Shown: one piece after another, positions 27,091 to 36,779 of the stretch
Numbering within the stretch: the stretch's first letter is position 1
Layout of the letters: every line of letters begins with the position of its first letter
The notes under the pieces: model-generated
Databases searched by the model: none
Told to the model about the DNA's origin: nothing
Seen by the model: the letters and a program-made list of their open reading frames with translations, nothing else
Program-made: the position numbers and the translations under genes
DNA from: CAVYUC01 sp963771595
Lineage (GTDB): Bacteria; Bacteroidota; Bacteroidia; Bacteroidales; Prolixibacteraceae
Direction of reading: 5' to 3'
Assembly: GCA_963771595.1 (NCBI GenBank)
Contig: CAVYUC010000012.1
Location: forward strand, 434,001-498,000
Length of the DNA stretch: 64,000 nucleotides

Positions 27091-29352
27091 TTACTTGTTG
27101 CGCTTTCTTATCAGGTTGAGTGCCGAGCCTGCTTTAAACCATTCTATCTGTTGTTCATTGTACGTGTGGTTCAGTTTTATTTTATCTTTTGAACCGTCGG
27201 AATGAACAACTTCAAGAGTTAAAGGCCTTCCTTTTGAAAATTCAGTCAAATCAATAAAATTAAACGTATCGTCTTCCTGAATTAAATCATAATCATTTTC
27301 ATTATCAAAAGTCAGCGCCAGCATTCCCTGTTTTTTAAGGTTGGTTTCATGAATTCGGGCAAACGATTTTACGATAACTGCCTTAACTCCAAGGTGCCGT
27401 GGTTCCATGGCGGCATGTTCGCGCGATGACCCTTCGCCATAATTGTGGTCGCCGACAACAACTGTCGGAATTCCCAATTTTTTATATTCCCGCTGAACTT
27501 TCGGCACTTCGTCATCCGCTTTGGTTACCTGGTTCTTCACTGAATTTGTTTCACTGTTGAATGCATTTACGGCACCAATCAGCATGTTATTGGAAATATT
27601 ATCGAGGTGACCGCGGTAACGTAACCATGGACCAGCCATCGAAATATGATCGGTGGTGCATTTTCCAAGTGCTTTTATCAGCAGTCTGGCGCCGGTAATA
27701 TTTTTGCCATTCCAGGGTTCAAATGGCGATAACAACTGCAGCCGTTTCGATTCGGGTGAAACAACCACTTCAACTGTTGAACCATCTTCGGCAGGCGCCT
27801 GATAACCCGGATCATTCACATCAAAACCTTTAATGGGCAATTCATATCCCGAAGGAGGTGTCAGTTTAAACTCTTCACCATTATCACTTTTAAGTGAATC
27901 AGTTAACGGGTTAAAATCGAGACGACCAGCGATGGCCAGCGCTGTAACCAGTTCGGGCGAAGTAACAAAAGCATGTGTATTTGGATTTCCGTCGGCACGT
28001 TTCGAAAAGTTGCGGTTAAACGAATGTACAATGGTATTTTTTTCTTTTTTGTCGGCTCCCTCGCGGGCCCACTGGCCAATGCACGGTCCGCAGGCATTGG
28101 CAAAAACTTTGCCTCCCATTTTCTCGAAAACATCAATAAAACCGTCACGTTCAATGGTGAAACGAACTTGTTCGGAACCTGGTGTTATGGTAAATTCTGA
28201 TTTTGTTTTCAGTCCTTTATCCACAGCCTGCAAAGCAACCGATGATGCACGGGAAATATCTTCGTAGGAAGAATTGGTGCAGCTTCCGATTAATCCCACC
28301 GAAATATTCACCGGCCAGTTATTTTCCTTCGCTCTTTCCTTCATTTTTGAGACCGGAGTTGCCAGGTCGGGAGTAAATGGCCCGTTTATATGTGGCTCCA
28401 GTTCCGAAAGATTAATTTCAATCAACTGGTCGTAATACAAATCGGGATTTTCAATCACCTCCGGATCGGCACAAAGCACTTCTTTAATTTTGCCTGCCAT
28501 TTCAGCAACTTCTGAGCGGCCGGTGGCTTTCAGGTAGCGTTTCATGCTTTCATCGAAAGCAAACAAACTTGTTGTGGCACCAACCTCGGCGCCCATATTA
28601 CAAATGGTTCCTTTTCCGGTTGCCGATATCGATTCGGCGCCTTCTCCGAAATATTCAATAATTGCTCCTGTTCCGCCTTTAACGGTGAGTATTCCGGCAA
28701 CTTTCAGAATAATATCTTTTGGTGCGGCCCATCCACTTAGTTTTCCTGTAAGTTTAACGCCAATGAGTTTTGGCATCTTTAATTCCCATGGCATTCCAGC
28801 CATAACATCCACTGCATCGGCACCGCCAACTCCAATGGCAACCATTCCCAAACCTCCGGCGTTGGGGGTATGCGAATCGGTTCCTATCATCATTCCTCCC
28901 GGAAATGAATAGTTTTCCAAAACTACCTGGTGAATTATTCCCGCTCCGGGTTTCCAGAAACCAATTCCGTATTTGTTGGAAACGGATTCCAGAAAATCAT
29001 ATACTTCTTTATTCAGATTTTTGGCGATTCCCAAATCATGTTTGCCCTCTGTCTGTGCCTGAATCAAATGGTCGCAATGCACTGTTGACGGAACTGCGGC
29101 TGTTTTCTTCCCTGAATTCATAAACTGAAGCAACGCCATTTGCGCAGTTGCATCCTGCATTGCCACTCTGTCAGGGGCAAAATCAACATAAGCATTTCCC
29201 CGTTCAAAAACTTCAAGTTGCTCTGGTTCAAACAAATGGGAATAAAGAATTTTTTCCGCATAAGTCATGGGGCGGTTCAGCTTTTTTTTCGCTTTTTTTA
29301 CCCGCTCCGGTAATTCTGAATAAATTTTCTCAATCAGTTCTAAATCAAACAT
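27091..29352 (-). CDS. Aconitate hydratase, mitochondrial type
   Basis: The protein has 753 residues. It isomerises citrate to isocitrate with a [4Fe-4S] cluster held by Cys in GSCTNSSYEDI and by the Cys pair of ANACGPCIGQW. Conserved parts are TVHCDHLIQA, GTDSHTPNAGGLGMVAIGVGGADAV in pieces (about residues 165-190), and the swivelling C-terminal domain with GDHNYGEGSSREHAAMEPR. Length and motifs match the mitochondrial aconitase, not AcnA or AcnB. It is the first gene of the minus-strand TCA operon; its promoter must lie in the non-coding stretch from 29353 up. Confidence 0.97.
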   Translation of the reverse strand: MFDLELIEKIYSELPERVKKAKKKLNRPMTYAEKILYSHLFEPEQLEVFERGNAYVDFAPDRVAMQDATAQMALLQFMNSGKKTAAVPSTVHCDHLIQAQTEGKHDLGIAKNLNKEVYDFLESVSNKYGIGFWKPGAGIIHQVVLENYSFPGGMMIGTDSHTPNAGGLGMVAIGVGGADAVDVMAGMPWELKMPKLIGVKLTGKLSGWAAPKDIILKVAGILTVKGGTGAIIEYFGEGAESISATGKGTICNMGAEVGATTSLFAFDESMKRYLKATGRSEVAEMAGKIKEVLCADPEVIENPDLYYDQLIEINLSELEPHINGPFTPDLATPVSKMKERAKENNWPVNISVGLIGSCTNSSYEDISRASSVALQAVDKGLKTKSEFTITPGSEQVRFTIERDGFIDVFEKMGGKVFANACGPCIGQWAREGADKKEKNTIVHSFNRNFSKRADGNPNTHAFVTSPELVTALAIAGRLDFNPLTDSLKSDNGEEFKLTPPSGYELPIKGFDVNDPGYQAPAEDGSTVEVVVSPESKRLQLLSPFEPWNGKNITGARLLIKALGKCTTDHISMAGPWLRYRGHLDNISNNMLIGAVNAFNSETNSVKNQVTKADDEVPKVQREYKKLGIPTVVVGDHNYGEGSSREHAAMEPRHLGVKAVIVKSFARIHETNLKKQGMLALTFDNENDYDLIQEDDTFNFIDLTEFSKGRPLTLEVVHSDGSKDKIKLNHTYNEQQIEWFKAGSALNLIRKRNK

Positions 29353-29850
29353 ATTCTGTATATTTTATTCTATTGAATTTGCACTGGAATGTCACAAAAA
29401 TTAACAAAAAGAATCATTAAAAGTTGCACCATTATTTCGTATTTTTCCTTTAAGGACGCTAAATATATAGATAATTACATTATTCGAAAGTATAACATGT
29501 GTTAATATAGAATGATTTTAAAGATGGGTCCGGAAAAATTCCAAAATTTTGATTGCAGTCCGGCATGAATTCTTAACCATGTATCATGATGTGCCCCAAT
29601 GAAAACAGCGGATTGTAAACTTCACATTTATAATTAAGCTGCAGTTTCAATTCCGGAATGGGCAGAAAATAGCTGTACATTATTCAGCCTCGCCGGAAGT
29701 ATGAAATTTAATTCCTACGAAAAAGATTAAAAGGAAAGTATTATGGTTTTTAAAATAACACTCAGCAAAAATAAAATTACATTAATTGAATTTTCTTTCG
29801 TTTTTGAGGATTTGAGAAAAGCCGAAGGTAAATATTTCACGCTGTGGGGT
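29353..29850. other. Intergenic region, no gene seen
   Basis: About 500 AT-rich bases lie between two minus-strand genes. A 48-codon frame (29743-29889) runs into the fucosidase end and is probably chance. The segment should contain the promoter of the TCA operon, but no clear CAAAnnTA (minus-strand -7) was found at a good position. Confidence 0.45.
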
Positions 29851-31497
29851 TTAAAAATTTACCCGCTGAATGTCGCCGTAAACCCTTAGTTTCGGATGAT
29901 CGACAAAAGCACGATACTGATAAGTTTTTCCCGGCTTTCCTGGATTTAATTCCGTGCTGAAAATTCCGGTGGAAAGTATTGTTTTTGTTGGCGTTTCCTG
30001 CCATTCATCGGAATATAATTCTTCTACAAAACCAGCATATTCCCGAAATTCAAATCCGGCTTTTAACTCACTGGCATCACCTGTGTTTAAAAGTTCACCT
30101 TTTAAAACCAGTTTCGGTGATTTTTCACCGGTTATTTCTGCATCCAGGGTAACTACTGCCGGAGGCTGAAGTGCAGATTCAGCATTTGTAATTTTCAGCA
30201 CTACCGGATTTGGCCATTTGTGGTTGTTGTAAATCCGCTGGGCGCGAACGCACGAAACGTGAACTCCGTCATCCTTTTGTTCGAAGTATGTGGCGGCATC
30301 AGATTCCGGCTGGTATTCCACCAATTCGCCGGCGTGACCTAAAACACTTACCGTCGAATTATCATTTATCTGCACCGATTTAATGATGAACTCTTTTCTT
30401 GTTCCCCGTTCCCAATCCGGAATTTTGGTCAGGAAAGCGTAAAGCGTTTTTTCTGCCGGATTCCACGTAAACCAGATGTTCTCTTCGTTGGGAAGAATCC
30501 ACGGGATCACTTTTTCAATTGCCTCGCCGTTAATAAAATTCCATGCTGCCATTTCCCGGAGATTGGCTTCTTGTGCTTTAGGCAGTTGGCCATTGGGTTT
30601 TGGTCCCACATTCAAAAGTAAATTTCCACCTTTGGCGCGTGTTTCAATCAAAATTTCAATCAACCGTGTACCGGATTTATATGTTTCGTTTGTTGGTTTG
30701 TAAGCCCATTGTGTTCCCATGGTAATGCAGGCTTCCCAAGGCTCGTCCGAAGTAATTCCCAGTACGGTTTGTTCGGGTGTTTTAATTGCGCCGCGTGTAA
30801 CAACAATATCCGGCTGCAGTTCCCAAACCACTTTTTTGCATTTTTCCTGCAGCGGGCCTTCGCCACCATCAAAAAAAATGATATCGATATCGCCATAATT
30901 TGTCATTAATTCCGTGCATTGCAACTCCACCAGTTTAAGATAATCATTCATAATATTTTCGGGAATTGGATCGGTAAAACGGCGGCGCACCTGTAGCCCG
31001 TTTTTAAAAAGAAAATTGAAATCTTCAGGCGAATAATAAAAACCAACGGCAAGACCGGCATTGCGTGTAGCTTCAGCATATTCTTGAAGTAAATCTTTGT
31101 GATATGGGGTATTCATAATATTAAAATCGGTAGTTTGTGTATCCCACATACAAAATCCGGAGTGGTGTTTTGTGGTGAAAACGATGTATTTCATTCCGGC
31201 CAGTTTTGCAAGAGTAGCAATTTCCGCCGGGTTATAATCTTTTGGATTGAAAGTTTTTGGTAGCTCGTTTATGTAGCGGTTGAGATAATCTTCGGACGCT
31301 CCGGCCATTGAATGGCTGATTACAACTCCCAGCTGGCTGTCGAAACTAAAGTGAATGAACATTCCAAATCCCAACTCTTTAAAACGTTCCAGTTGTTCGG
31401 GTTTATTCAGGTTTAAAAATTCCGGGTCTTCCTGAAATTGAGCAAAAGTGGAATGAAAAACCGAAACAAACAGCACGAGAAGTATAAATTTTTTCAT
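29851..31497 (-). CDS. Alpha-L-fucosidase, glycoside hydrolase family 29
   Basis: The protein has 548 residues with a Sec signal peptide (to about residue 20, STFAQ). GH29 motifs are clear: RFKELGFGMFIHFS near residue 38, YIVFTTKHHSGFCMWDT (104-120), and DIDIIFFDGGEGP with Asp220 as the expected catalytic nucleophile. A C-terminal beta-sandwich (about 340-548) follows. Family members release terminal alpha-L-fucose with retention of configuration. It is monocistronic here, away from the SusCD locus. Exported to the periplasm or outside. Confidence 0.93.
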   Translation of the reverse strand: MKKFILLVLFVSVFHSTFAQFQEDPEFLNLNKPEQLERFKELGFGMFIHFSFDSQLGVVISHSMAGASEDYLNRYINELPKTFNPKDYNPAEIATLAKLAGMKYIVFTTKHHSGFCMWDTQTTDFNIMNTPYHKDLLQEYAEATRNAGLAVGFYYSPEDFNFLFKNGLQVRRRFTDPIPENIMNDYLKLVELQCTELMTNYGDIDIIFFDGGEGPLQEKCKKVVWELQPDIVVTRGAIKTPEQTVLGITSDEPWEACITMGTQWAYKPTNETYKSGTRLIEILIETRAKGGNLLLNVGPKPNGQLPKAQEANLREMAAWNFINGEAIEKVIPWILPNEENIWFTWNPAEKTLYAFLTKIPDWERGTRKEFIIKSVQINDNSTVSVLGHAGELVEYQPESDAATYFEQKDDGVHVSCVRAQRIYNNHKWPNPVVLKITNAESALQPPAVVTLDAEITGEKSPKLVLKGELLNTGDASELKAGFEFREYAGFVEELYSDEWQETPTKTILSTGIFSTELNPGKPGKTYQYRAFVDHPKLRVYGDIQRVNF

Positions 31498-31705
31498 GGT
31501 TGAGCTTGTATTTATTGTTTAGTCAGCCTTTATAATTGAGCCTGTTTCAAATTTACCTTTTTTCCCGATCTAAAAGATGAAATTTTTGACAGTTTTTTCA
31601 ATGATGAAAAATATTTATACTTAAATATAAAGTTTAAATGCTGATAATCATTTTGTTGATGTGTTTTGTTTAATATTTTAATCACTTTAAATAAACAAAA
31701 TACTT

Positions 31706-31736
31706 TTTGGTCTGTTTCACTCCTTGATAATGTTTG
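31706..31736 (+). promoter_or_regulatory. Candidate promoter of folE
   Basis: TTTG (31706-31709), a 19-bp spacer, then AATGTTTG (31729-31736) differ by one base from the Bacteroidota consensus (-33 TTTG, -7 TAnnTTTG). The start codon follows 30 bp later. Confidence 0.45.
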
Positions 31737-31766
31737 AAAAAGATACAAGTAAAAAGTAAATGAATT

Positions 31767-32495
31767 ATGAAAACCGACTTAATATTTAGCAAACTTAATG
31801 GCAATAATGGAATGAACGGCAATGGACGACATTTGCACGAAGGAACAAACGGGCATGATGTAATTGGCGATAACCACATTGCAACTTCGTTTGAAACGCC
31901 TTTGCGGGAAGATGCGTTTGATTTACCCGATGAAATTAAAATGGATGTAGTTGAAGGAAAATTCCGCGATATTTTAGAAATAATAGGACTGGATTTAACA
32001 GACGACAGCTTGAAAGGAACGCCGGCTCGCGTAGCCAAAATGTTTGTAAAAGAAATTTTTTATGGCCTGAATCCTGACAATAAACCCGAAGTTTCAATTT
32101 TTGAAAATAAATTCAACTACCGCGAAATGCTGGTTGAAAAGGATATCAACGTAAATTCAACCTGCGAGCATCATTTATTGCCGGTATTTGGGAAAGCACA
32201 TGTTGCATATTTTGCCCATGATCATGTAATCGGATTGTCGAAAATAAACCGTATTGTGGATTATTTTTCGCGGCGGCCGCAGGTTCAGGAGCGGCTGACG
32301 GTGCAAATTGCAAACGAGTTAAAAAAGGTTTTGAACACCGAAGATGTGGCCGTAGTTATCGATGCCAAACATATGTGCGTCTCTTCCCGCGGAATCCATG
32401 ATGAAAAAAGCAGCACGGTAACTGCCGAATATTCAGGGAAGTTTAAAGATGTGGCTGTTCGAGCTGAATTTTTAAAATACCTGGACTTAAAATAA
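31767..32495 (+). CDS. folE: GTP cyclohydrolase I
   Basis: The protein has 242 residues. It converts GTP to dihydroneopterin triphosphate, the first step of folate and pterin synthesis. Zinc ligands are Cys133 and His136 (NSTCEHHLLPVFG) and Cys204 (KHMCVSSRG), with the same 71-residue spacing as Cys110 and Cys181 of the E. coli enzyme. GLSKINRIVDYFSRRPQVQE is conserved. The first 55 residues are an unusual extension rich in Asn, Gly and His, not needed for the core fold. Flanked by a candidate promoter, it appears monocistronic. Confidence 0.96.
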   Translation: MKTDLIFSKLNGNNGMNGNGRHLHEGTNGHDVIGDNHIATSFETPLREDAFDLPDEIKMDVVEGKFRDILEIIGLDLTDDSLKGTPARVAKMFVKEIFYGLNPDNKPEVSIFENKFNYREMLVEKDINVNSTCEHHLLPVFGKAHVAYFAHDHVIGLSKINRIVDYFSRRPQVQERLTVQIANELKKVLNTEDVAVVIDAKHMCVSSRGIHDEKSSTVTAEYSGKFKDVAVRAEFLKYLDLK

Positions 32496-32566
32496 TAATT
32501 TTTAAAGCTGAATTGTTCCGCCTGAATTTCTCTTTAGTCAATTTTTAACACCTGTAAAACAGAATG

Positions 32567-34342
32567 TTAGTTCCTGTTTTTACCGAGTTTTGTTTCAGGA
32601 ATAATTTTTTCAGGGAGTAATTCGGCAAGCGCCATACAAAAATTGGCAACAGGTGTGTTCCAGTATTCGGTAGTATTCCACTGAGCTTTGCCGGCTAAAT
32701 CAACATGAGGCGAATCATCAATATTACCAATAAATCCAGCCATAAAACCACCAATTGTAGTTCCCAGAAAGCGGCTGTGCGGCATCGGATTATTATAACC
32801 AACTCCCGAAATAAATGAAACATTAAAATTGTTAAAACCCAACGCCCGGTAAATCTGGTTCCAGGCAACTTCTTTCATTTCCTTGTTGCTGAAGTAGTTT
32901 CCCGCCATTGCCAGTGCATGTGCCCAGCTCATGTAATGCCCGTTTAATCCATGGTTTATTTTTTGTTTTGAATGTGCCGGCATAAATTTCCTGAAAACCA
33001 ATCCATTTTTCCACGGGGTGTAAACATCTTTTTCGGTTGCAGGTTTAAACCACGTTCCGTAAGGCATGAAGCCGAACGGGGAAATCCGGCTCAGTGGAAG
33101 AATGTAGTTTTCCCAACAGTTTTTTAACAGCGTTTCAATTTTCTGATGTAATTCACCAAAAACATTAAGCTGTAAAAAACTTACCAGTGAAATAACTGGT
33201 TGTGCCGAATGCAATATTCCGCGGTATGGATCGTCCAGATTTTCATCCTGACACCAAAAGGAAATTGCCGTATTGTAATTTTTCAGCAGGCTTTCTGCGG
33301 CAGCAAAAACAAATTTTTCATTGTATAAACCGACCTTGAACAATTCAATTGTTGCCAACAATTTCCATGATTTTAGGGCTGTTCTTTTTTCGAATGGGTC
33401 ATGCGGACTTTGGATTTCGGCGTAATTCATTATTCTTTTTACCGCTTCGAAAATCTTAGCTGCCTTTTCAGGGAATTTTGTTTTATAAAATTTAAAAGCG
33501 CGCAGTAAAATATACACGGAAGTGTACTGAATCAGCGCGTTATAATCGGTGCGAATTATGCGTTCATCGCCTGAGCCGGTGGAGTTGTCGGTAAACCGGT
33601 TGTCCGAATTATCGGCCAGACAGCCCGAATGATTTTCGTACCACCACGACATATTTTCGTCGGCGCGGCTAAAACCTCCGGCACCCAAACATTCAAAAAT
33701 TTTGCCTGTTTCCGGGTCCTGCATCTCCAGAATCAGGTTGATGGCTTCATCTGAAACCGTCAGTAAATCATTATCAAAAAGCTGTTCCTGGTGAAAGTAA
33801 TTCCGGCTAAAATTTGCTTTTTCGGCCAAATCGTAAAAGCCAACGGCCGGCAAATTGGTGTGTGTCATCCATTTCCGTAAATCGCCGGCATCGTACCAGC
33901 CCGATTTTACCGGATGATATTGTTGATTGTCGGAGCGTATTCCATCATCTGCGGTGGATTTCACCTTCAATGCAGTTTCTTTTGAGCTGTTCCATTGATT
34001 CAGGAAATCAACAAAAAGCCACGGAAGATGATGAAAAACACCATCGGAAATGATAAACTGAAAACTTCGTTTTTTGAGTTCGGGAACAACAACAGAATAA
34101 ATGCCCGGCGCCGTAATATTTGAAAAATCGCCAATAAAAGAAGTTTTATCACCGGTTGATAGTTTTACCAGTTCTCTTTCAAAAATGGCTTCCCAGTTTT
34201 CGTCATCGTCAAAACTTTCGGCAGCTACCCGGCTCATATCCTGAACCTCAAAACGGGTAACAGCAACATTAGTTTCAACAATAACTTTTTTTGAGGCATT
34301 GCATAAATATCCTACGTGGTTCACCAATATTTTTGAATCCAT
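32567..34342 (-). CDS. Glycoside hydrolase family 9-like enzyme without signal peptide
   Basis: The protein has 591 residues. The N-terminus (about 1-100) looks like the Ig-like CelD_N domain that precedes many GH9 modules (ILVNHVGYLC). The alpha-barrel follows with SGWYDAGDLRKWM, whose Asp151 and Asp154 match the GH9 catalytic DAGD motif. NNPMPHSRF replaces the family's NP-HHR motif, and NTTEYWNTP provides the general acid Glu559. No signal peptide is visible, so it may act in the cytoplasm on short oligomers, for example as an exo-glucosaminidase or cellodextrinase type. It is the last gene of a minus-strand group with an MDR dehydrogenase and a Gfo/Idh oxidoreductase. Confidence 0.82.
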   Translation of the reverse strand: MDSKILVNHVGYLCNASKKVIVETNVAVTRFEVQDMSRVAAESFDDDENWEAIFERELVKLSTGDKTSFIGDFSNITAPGIYSVVVPELKKRSFQFIISDGVFHHLPWLFVDFLNQWNSSKETALKVKSTADDGIRSDNQQYHPVKSGWYDAGDLRKWMTHTNLPAVGFYDLAEKANFSRNYFHQEQLFDNDLLTVSDEAINLILEMQDPETGKIFECLGAGGFSRADENMSWWYENHSGCLADNSDNRFTDNSTGSGDERIIRTDYNALIQYTSVYILLRAFKFYKTKFPEKAAKIFEAVKRIMNYAEIQSPHDPFEKRTALKSWKLLATIELFKVGLYNEKFVFAAAESLLKNYNTAISFWCQDENLDDPYRGILHSAQPVISLVSFLQLNVFGELHQKIETLLKNCWENYILPLSRISPFGFMPYGTWFKPATEKDVYTPWKNGLVFRKFMPAHSKQKINHGLNGHYMSWAHALAMAGNYFSNKEMKEVAWNQIYRALGFNNFNVSFISGVGYNNPMPHSRFLGTTIGGFMAGFIGNIDDSPHVDLAGKAQWNTTEYWNTPVANFCMALAELLPEKIIPETKLGKNRN

Positions 34343-34462
34343 AAAACGAAATTTATTTTGTGCAAAAGTAACGGAATTAAATAAAACCGGAATAAGTTGG
34401 CTTAGACTAAACTACCCGGGCAGATTCATGATTTTTGGGAACGGTAGAATGTTTCAATTTAC

Positions 34463-35584
34463 TCATAATCTGCCGTCCATATCATTTCCGTTTTCAGGTT
34501 GCAGCGGGAATTTTACCGGACGATTATCGCGGGTGGAGCGGTAAATGGCGGTGAAAAGTTCAACAGTTTTTCTGCCGTCTTCTCCGGTAACAAGCGGGTC
34601 GCGGTGGTATTTCAATGCATCCAGAAAGTCTTCAATCTGGCGCTCCATGTAATAAATGGTTGGATCGACGGAATTGAATTTTCGGGTATCTTCCATTACC
34701 CATTTTTCCAGCAGTTTTTCTTCGCCGGGCACAGTCCAGATATCATTTACCGGAGGTTCCAAAACTGTTGACATTCCGGCTACAAACATGGCGCCGCCAT
34801 CGGTTTGCACACCCACTGATGCGCCGTTTTCGCCATGTACCTGTACCTTTCCGTAAATCCCGGGTTTTTGCGAATTACTGACAATGATATTTCCGATTCC
34901 GCCATTTTTGAATTTTACGATAGCAACTGCGGTATCTTCCACCTCAATATACGTGTGGTTCAGGTTTTTCCAAAGGCCAAAAACTTCGTCGATTTCGCCC
35001 ATGTACCAAAGCAGGATGTCGAGCTGGTGCGGCGCCTGGTTCACCAAAACGCCACCGCCTTCCATTTCCCATGTTCCGCGCCATTCATCCGCATCGTAAT
35101 AGTTTTTATCGCGCCAGCCCAGCATGTTTACCGTTCCGAAAACCGGCTTTCCGATTTTACCTTTTTCAATGGCTTCTTTTACCCGTTTTACCGGCTCATA
35201 CCACCGGCGCTGACTGATAACTCCCAGTTTAACGCCGGCCTCTTTACAGGCAGAAATTATTGCATCACTGTCTTCCAAAGTTGAAGCGAGTGGTTTTTCC
35301 ACCAATAAATTTGCTCCGGCCTTCGCTGCCTGAACAGCAGGCTCCCGGTGAAAAGGGTGGGGCGTACATACGATGGCCAAATCAACGGACTCATTTTCCA
35401 TCAGCAATCCAATATCAACATACGATTTGGTTTTGTATTTTTTGGCGAAATCAAAAGCTGATTCGCTGCTCCGGCTCCAGACTCCCGCAAGTTTCGCATG
35501 TGTTAAATTCTGAATGGCTTTTGCGTGTAAATGCGCTACTTTTCCACATCCAAGAATAGCGATATTAAATTTTTTTTTGGCCAT
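34463..35584 (-). CDS. Gfo/Idh/MocA-family NAD(P)-dependent sugar oxidoreductase
   Basis: The protein has 373 residues. The N-terminal Rossmann fold opens with IAILGCGKVAHLHAKAI (dinucleotide-binding GxGxxA variant), and LLVEKPLAST carries the family's EKP motif. The C-terminal alpha/beta domain contains GGGVLVNQAPHQLDILLW with the His-x3-Asp active-site pattern. No signal peptide, so cytoplasmic. Members oxidise or reduce hydroxyls of sugars and cyclitols. It lies 23 bp after the MDR dehydrogenase and 120 bp before the GH9 gene, so a joint sugar-catabolic role is likely. Confidence 0.92.
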   Translation of the reverse strand: MAKKKFNIAILGCGKVAHLHAKAIQNLTHAKLAGVWSRSSESAFDFAKKYKTKSYVDIGLLMENESVDLAIVCTPHPFHREPAVQAAKAGANLLVEKPLASTLEDSDAIISACKEAGVKLGVISQRRWYEPVKRVKEAIEKGKIGKPVFGTVNMLGWRDKNYYDADEWRGTWEMEGGGVLVNQAPHQLDILLWYMGEIDEVFGLWKNLNHTYIEVEDTAVAIVKFKNGGIGNIIVSNSQKPGIYGKVQVHGENGASVGVQTDGGAMFVAGMSTVLEPPVNDIWTVPGEEKLLEKWVMEDTRKFNSVDPTIYYMERQIEDFLDALKYHRDPLVTGEDGRKTVELFTAIYRSTRDNRPVKFPLQPENGNDMDGRL

Positions 35585-35607
35585 GTTGTATTGATTTTTT
35601 TCCTGTT

Positions 35608-36642
35608 TTATTTGGGTGCCAGAATTACTTTATTTAAACCGGGTTCCTTGTTGTAGAGCCGGTTAAACCATTCGGGGCCTTCAGAAAGCGGCGCGACTGC
35701 GGAAAGCAGTTTGTCTGTTTTTATTTTTTTCGAAGCCAGCAGATCGAGCACCATTTCGTATTCACCGTTTATGGCGCAACTTCCCTGGATCTTAATTTCC
35801 TGTGTAACCACTTTTTGCAATGGAAACTGAACATCGGGCGACAAATTTCCAATCAGAACAGCGGTTCCTCCCTTGCGCAAACTGTTGATGCAGGTTTTCA
35901 GGGATTCCGAAATCCCCACTGCTTCGAAAGCAAAAGCGGCACCTCGTCCTTTTGTCAGTTCCATAATTTTTGAATTTGTCTCTTTTTCCGCCGGATTAAA
36001 CGTGAAGTCAGCGCCTGATTCTTCTGCCAGTTTTCGTTTTTTGCTGTCCAAATCCAGTGCGATTAATGGATTTGCACCGGCAATTCTTAACATCTGCAGA
36101 ACAAATACACCAATCATTCCTGTTCCCACAACAACGGCGCTGTCGCCCGGTTGAATTCCGGAAAGCCGCACAGCATGTGCTGCCACTGCAACAGGTTCCA
36201 CCATTGCGGCTTCTTCAAACGAAACATTTTCAGGAATGTGGTAAAGAATATGTTCCGGCACGGCAACTAATTCGGCAAAAGCGCCATGGCGGCGGTATTC
36301 GCCAGGCGACACACCCAGTACCTGCCGGTTATCGCTTAAATTGTATCGGCCTTTTATCGTGTACCAATCGTTCAGCGGGTAAATGGTAGAATCGAATGTA
36401 ACCCGGTCGCCGGTTTTCCAGTGCTGCACTCGTTTCCCGGTTTTTACAATTTCGCCCGAAGCTTCGTGTCCCATGATGATTGGCGGAATGCGCCGGCCGG
36501 TACTTCCATCCATTCCATGTACATCGCTGCCACAGATTCCGCATGCTTTCACCCGGATTAACACTTCATTTTCTTCAATATCAGGATCAGGAAAATCGCG
36601 GTAGTTGAGTTGGTTGTATGCATCAAGTACAAGTGCTTTCAT
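35608..36642 (-). CDS. Medium-chain zinc-type alcohol/polyol dehydrogenase
   Basis: The protein has 344 residues with a GroES-like catalytic domain (CGICGSDVHGMDG and MGHEASGEIV supply the catalytic zinc ligands) and a Rossmann domain (AVVVGTGMIGVFVLQMLRIAG). It resembles sorbitol/galactitol-phosphate or threonine dehydrogenases. The lobe that normally holds a structural zinc with four Cys reads TIYPLNDWYTIKGRYNLSDN, with no Cys at all, so the structural zinc is lost, as in some sorbitol dehydrogenases. First gene of the operon with Gfo/Idh and GH9 genes. Substrate probably a sugar alcohol or derivative. Confidence 0.92.
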   Translation of the reverse strand: MKALVLDAYNQLNYRDFPDPDIEENEVLIRVKACGICGSDVHGMDGSTGRRIPPIIMGHEASGEIVKTGKRVQHWKTGDRVTFDSTIYPLNDWYTIKGRYNLSDNRQVLGVSPGEYRRHGAFAELVAVPEHILYHIPENVSFEEAAMVEPVAVAAHAVRLSGIQPGDSAVVVGTGMIGVFVLQMLRIAGANPLIALDLDSKKRKLAEESGADFTFNPAEKETNSKIMELTKGRGAAFAFEAVGISESLKTCINSLRKGGTAVLIGNLSPDVQFPLQKVVTQEIKIQGSCAINGEYEMVLDLLASKKIKTDKLLSAVAPLSEGPEWFNRLYNKEPGLNKVILAPK

Positions 36643-36779
36643 TTTAAATATTTAAGTATTGCCGGAATGTTAAAAATACGATGAAAAACTTAGTAATTTA
36701 TCCTTAACGGAATAATTTAAAAAACCAATCCGGAAAAAATATGTTTTTCTTAACTTTATATAATTTAGGTTTTCGCAAT

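Noticed and set aside
29743..29889. 48-codon open frame on the plus strand
   Set aside because: It runs into the 3' end of the fucosidase gene, has no recognisable motif and no clear ribosome-binding site; likely chance.
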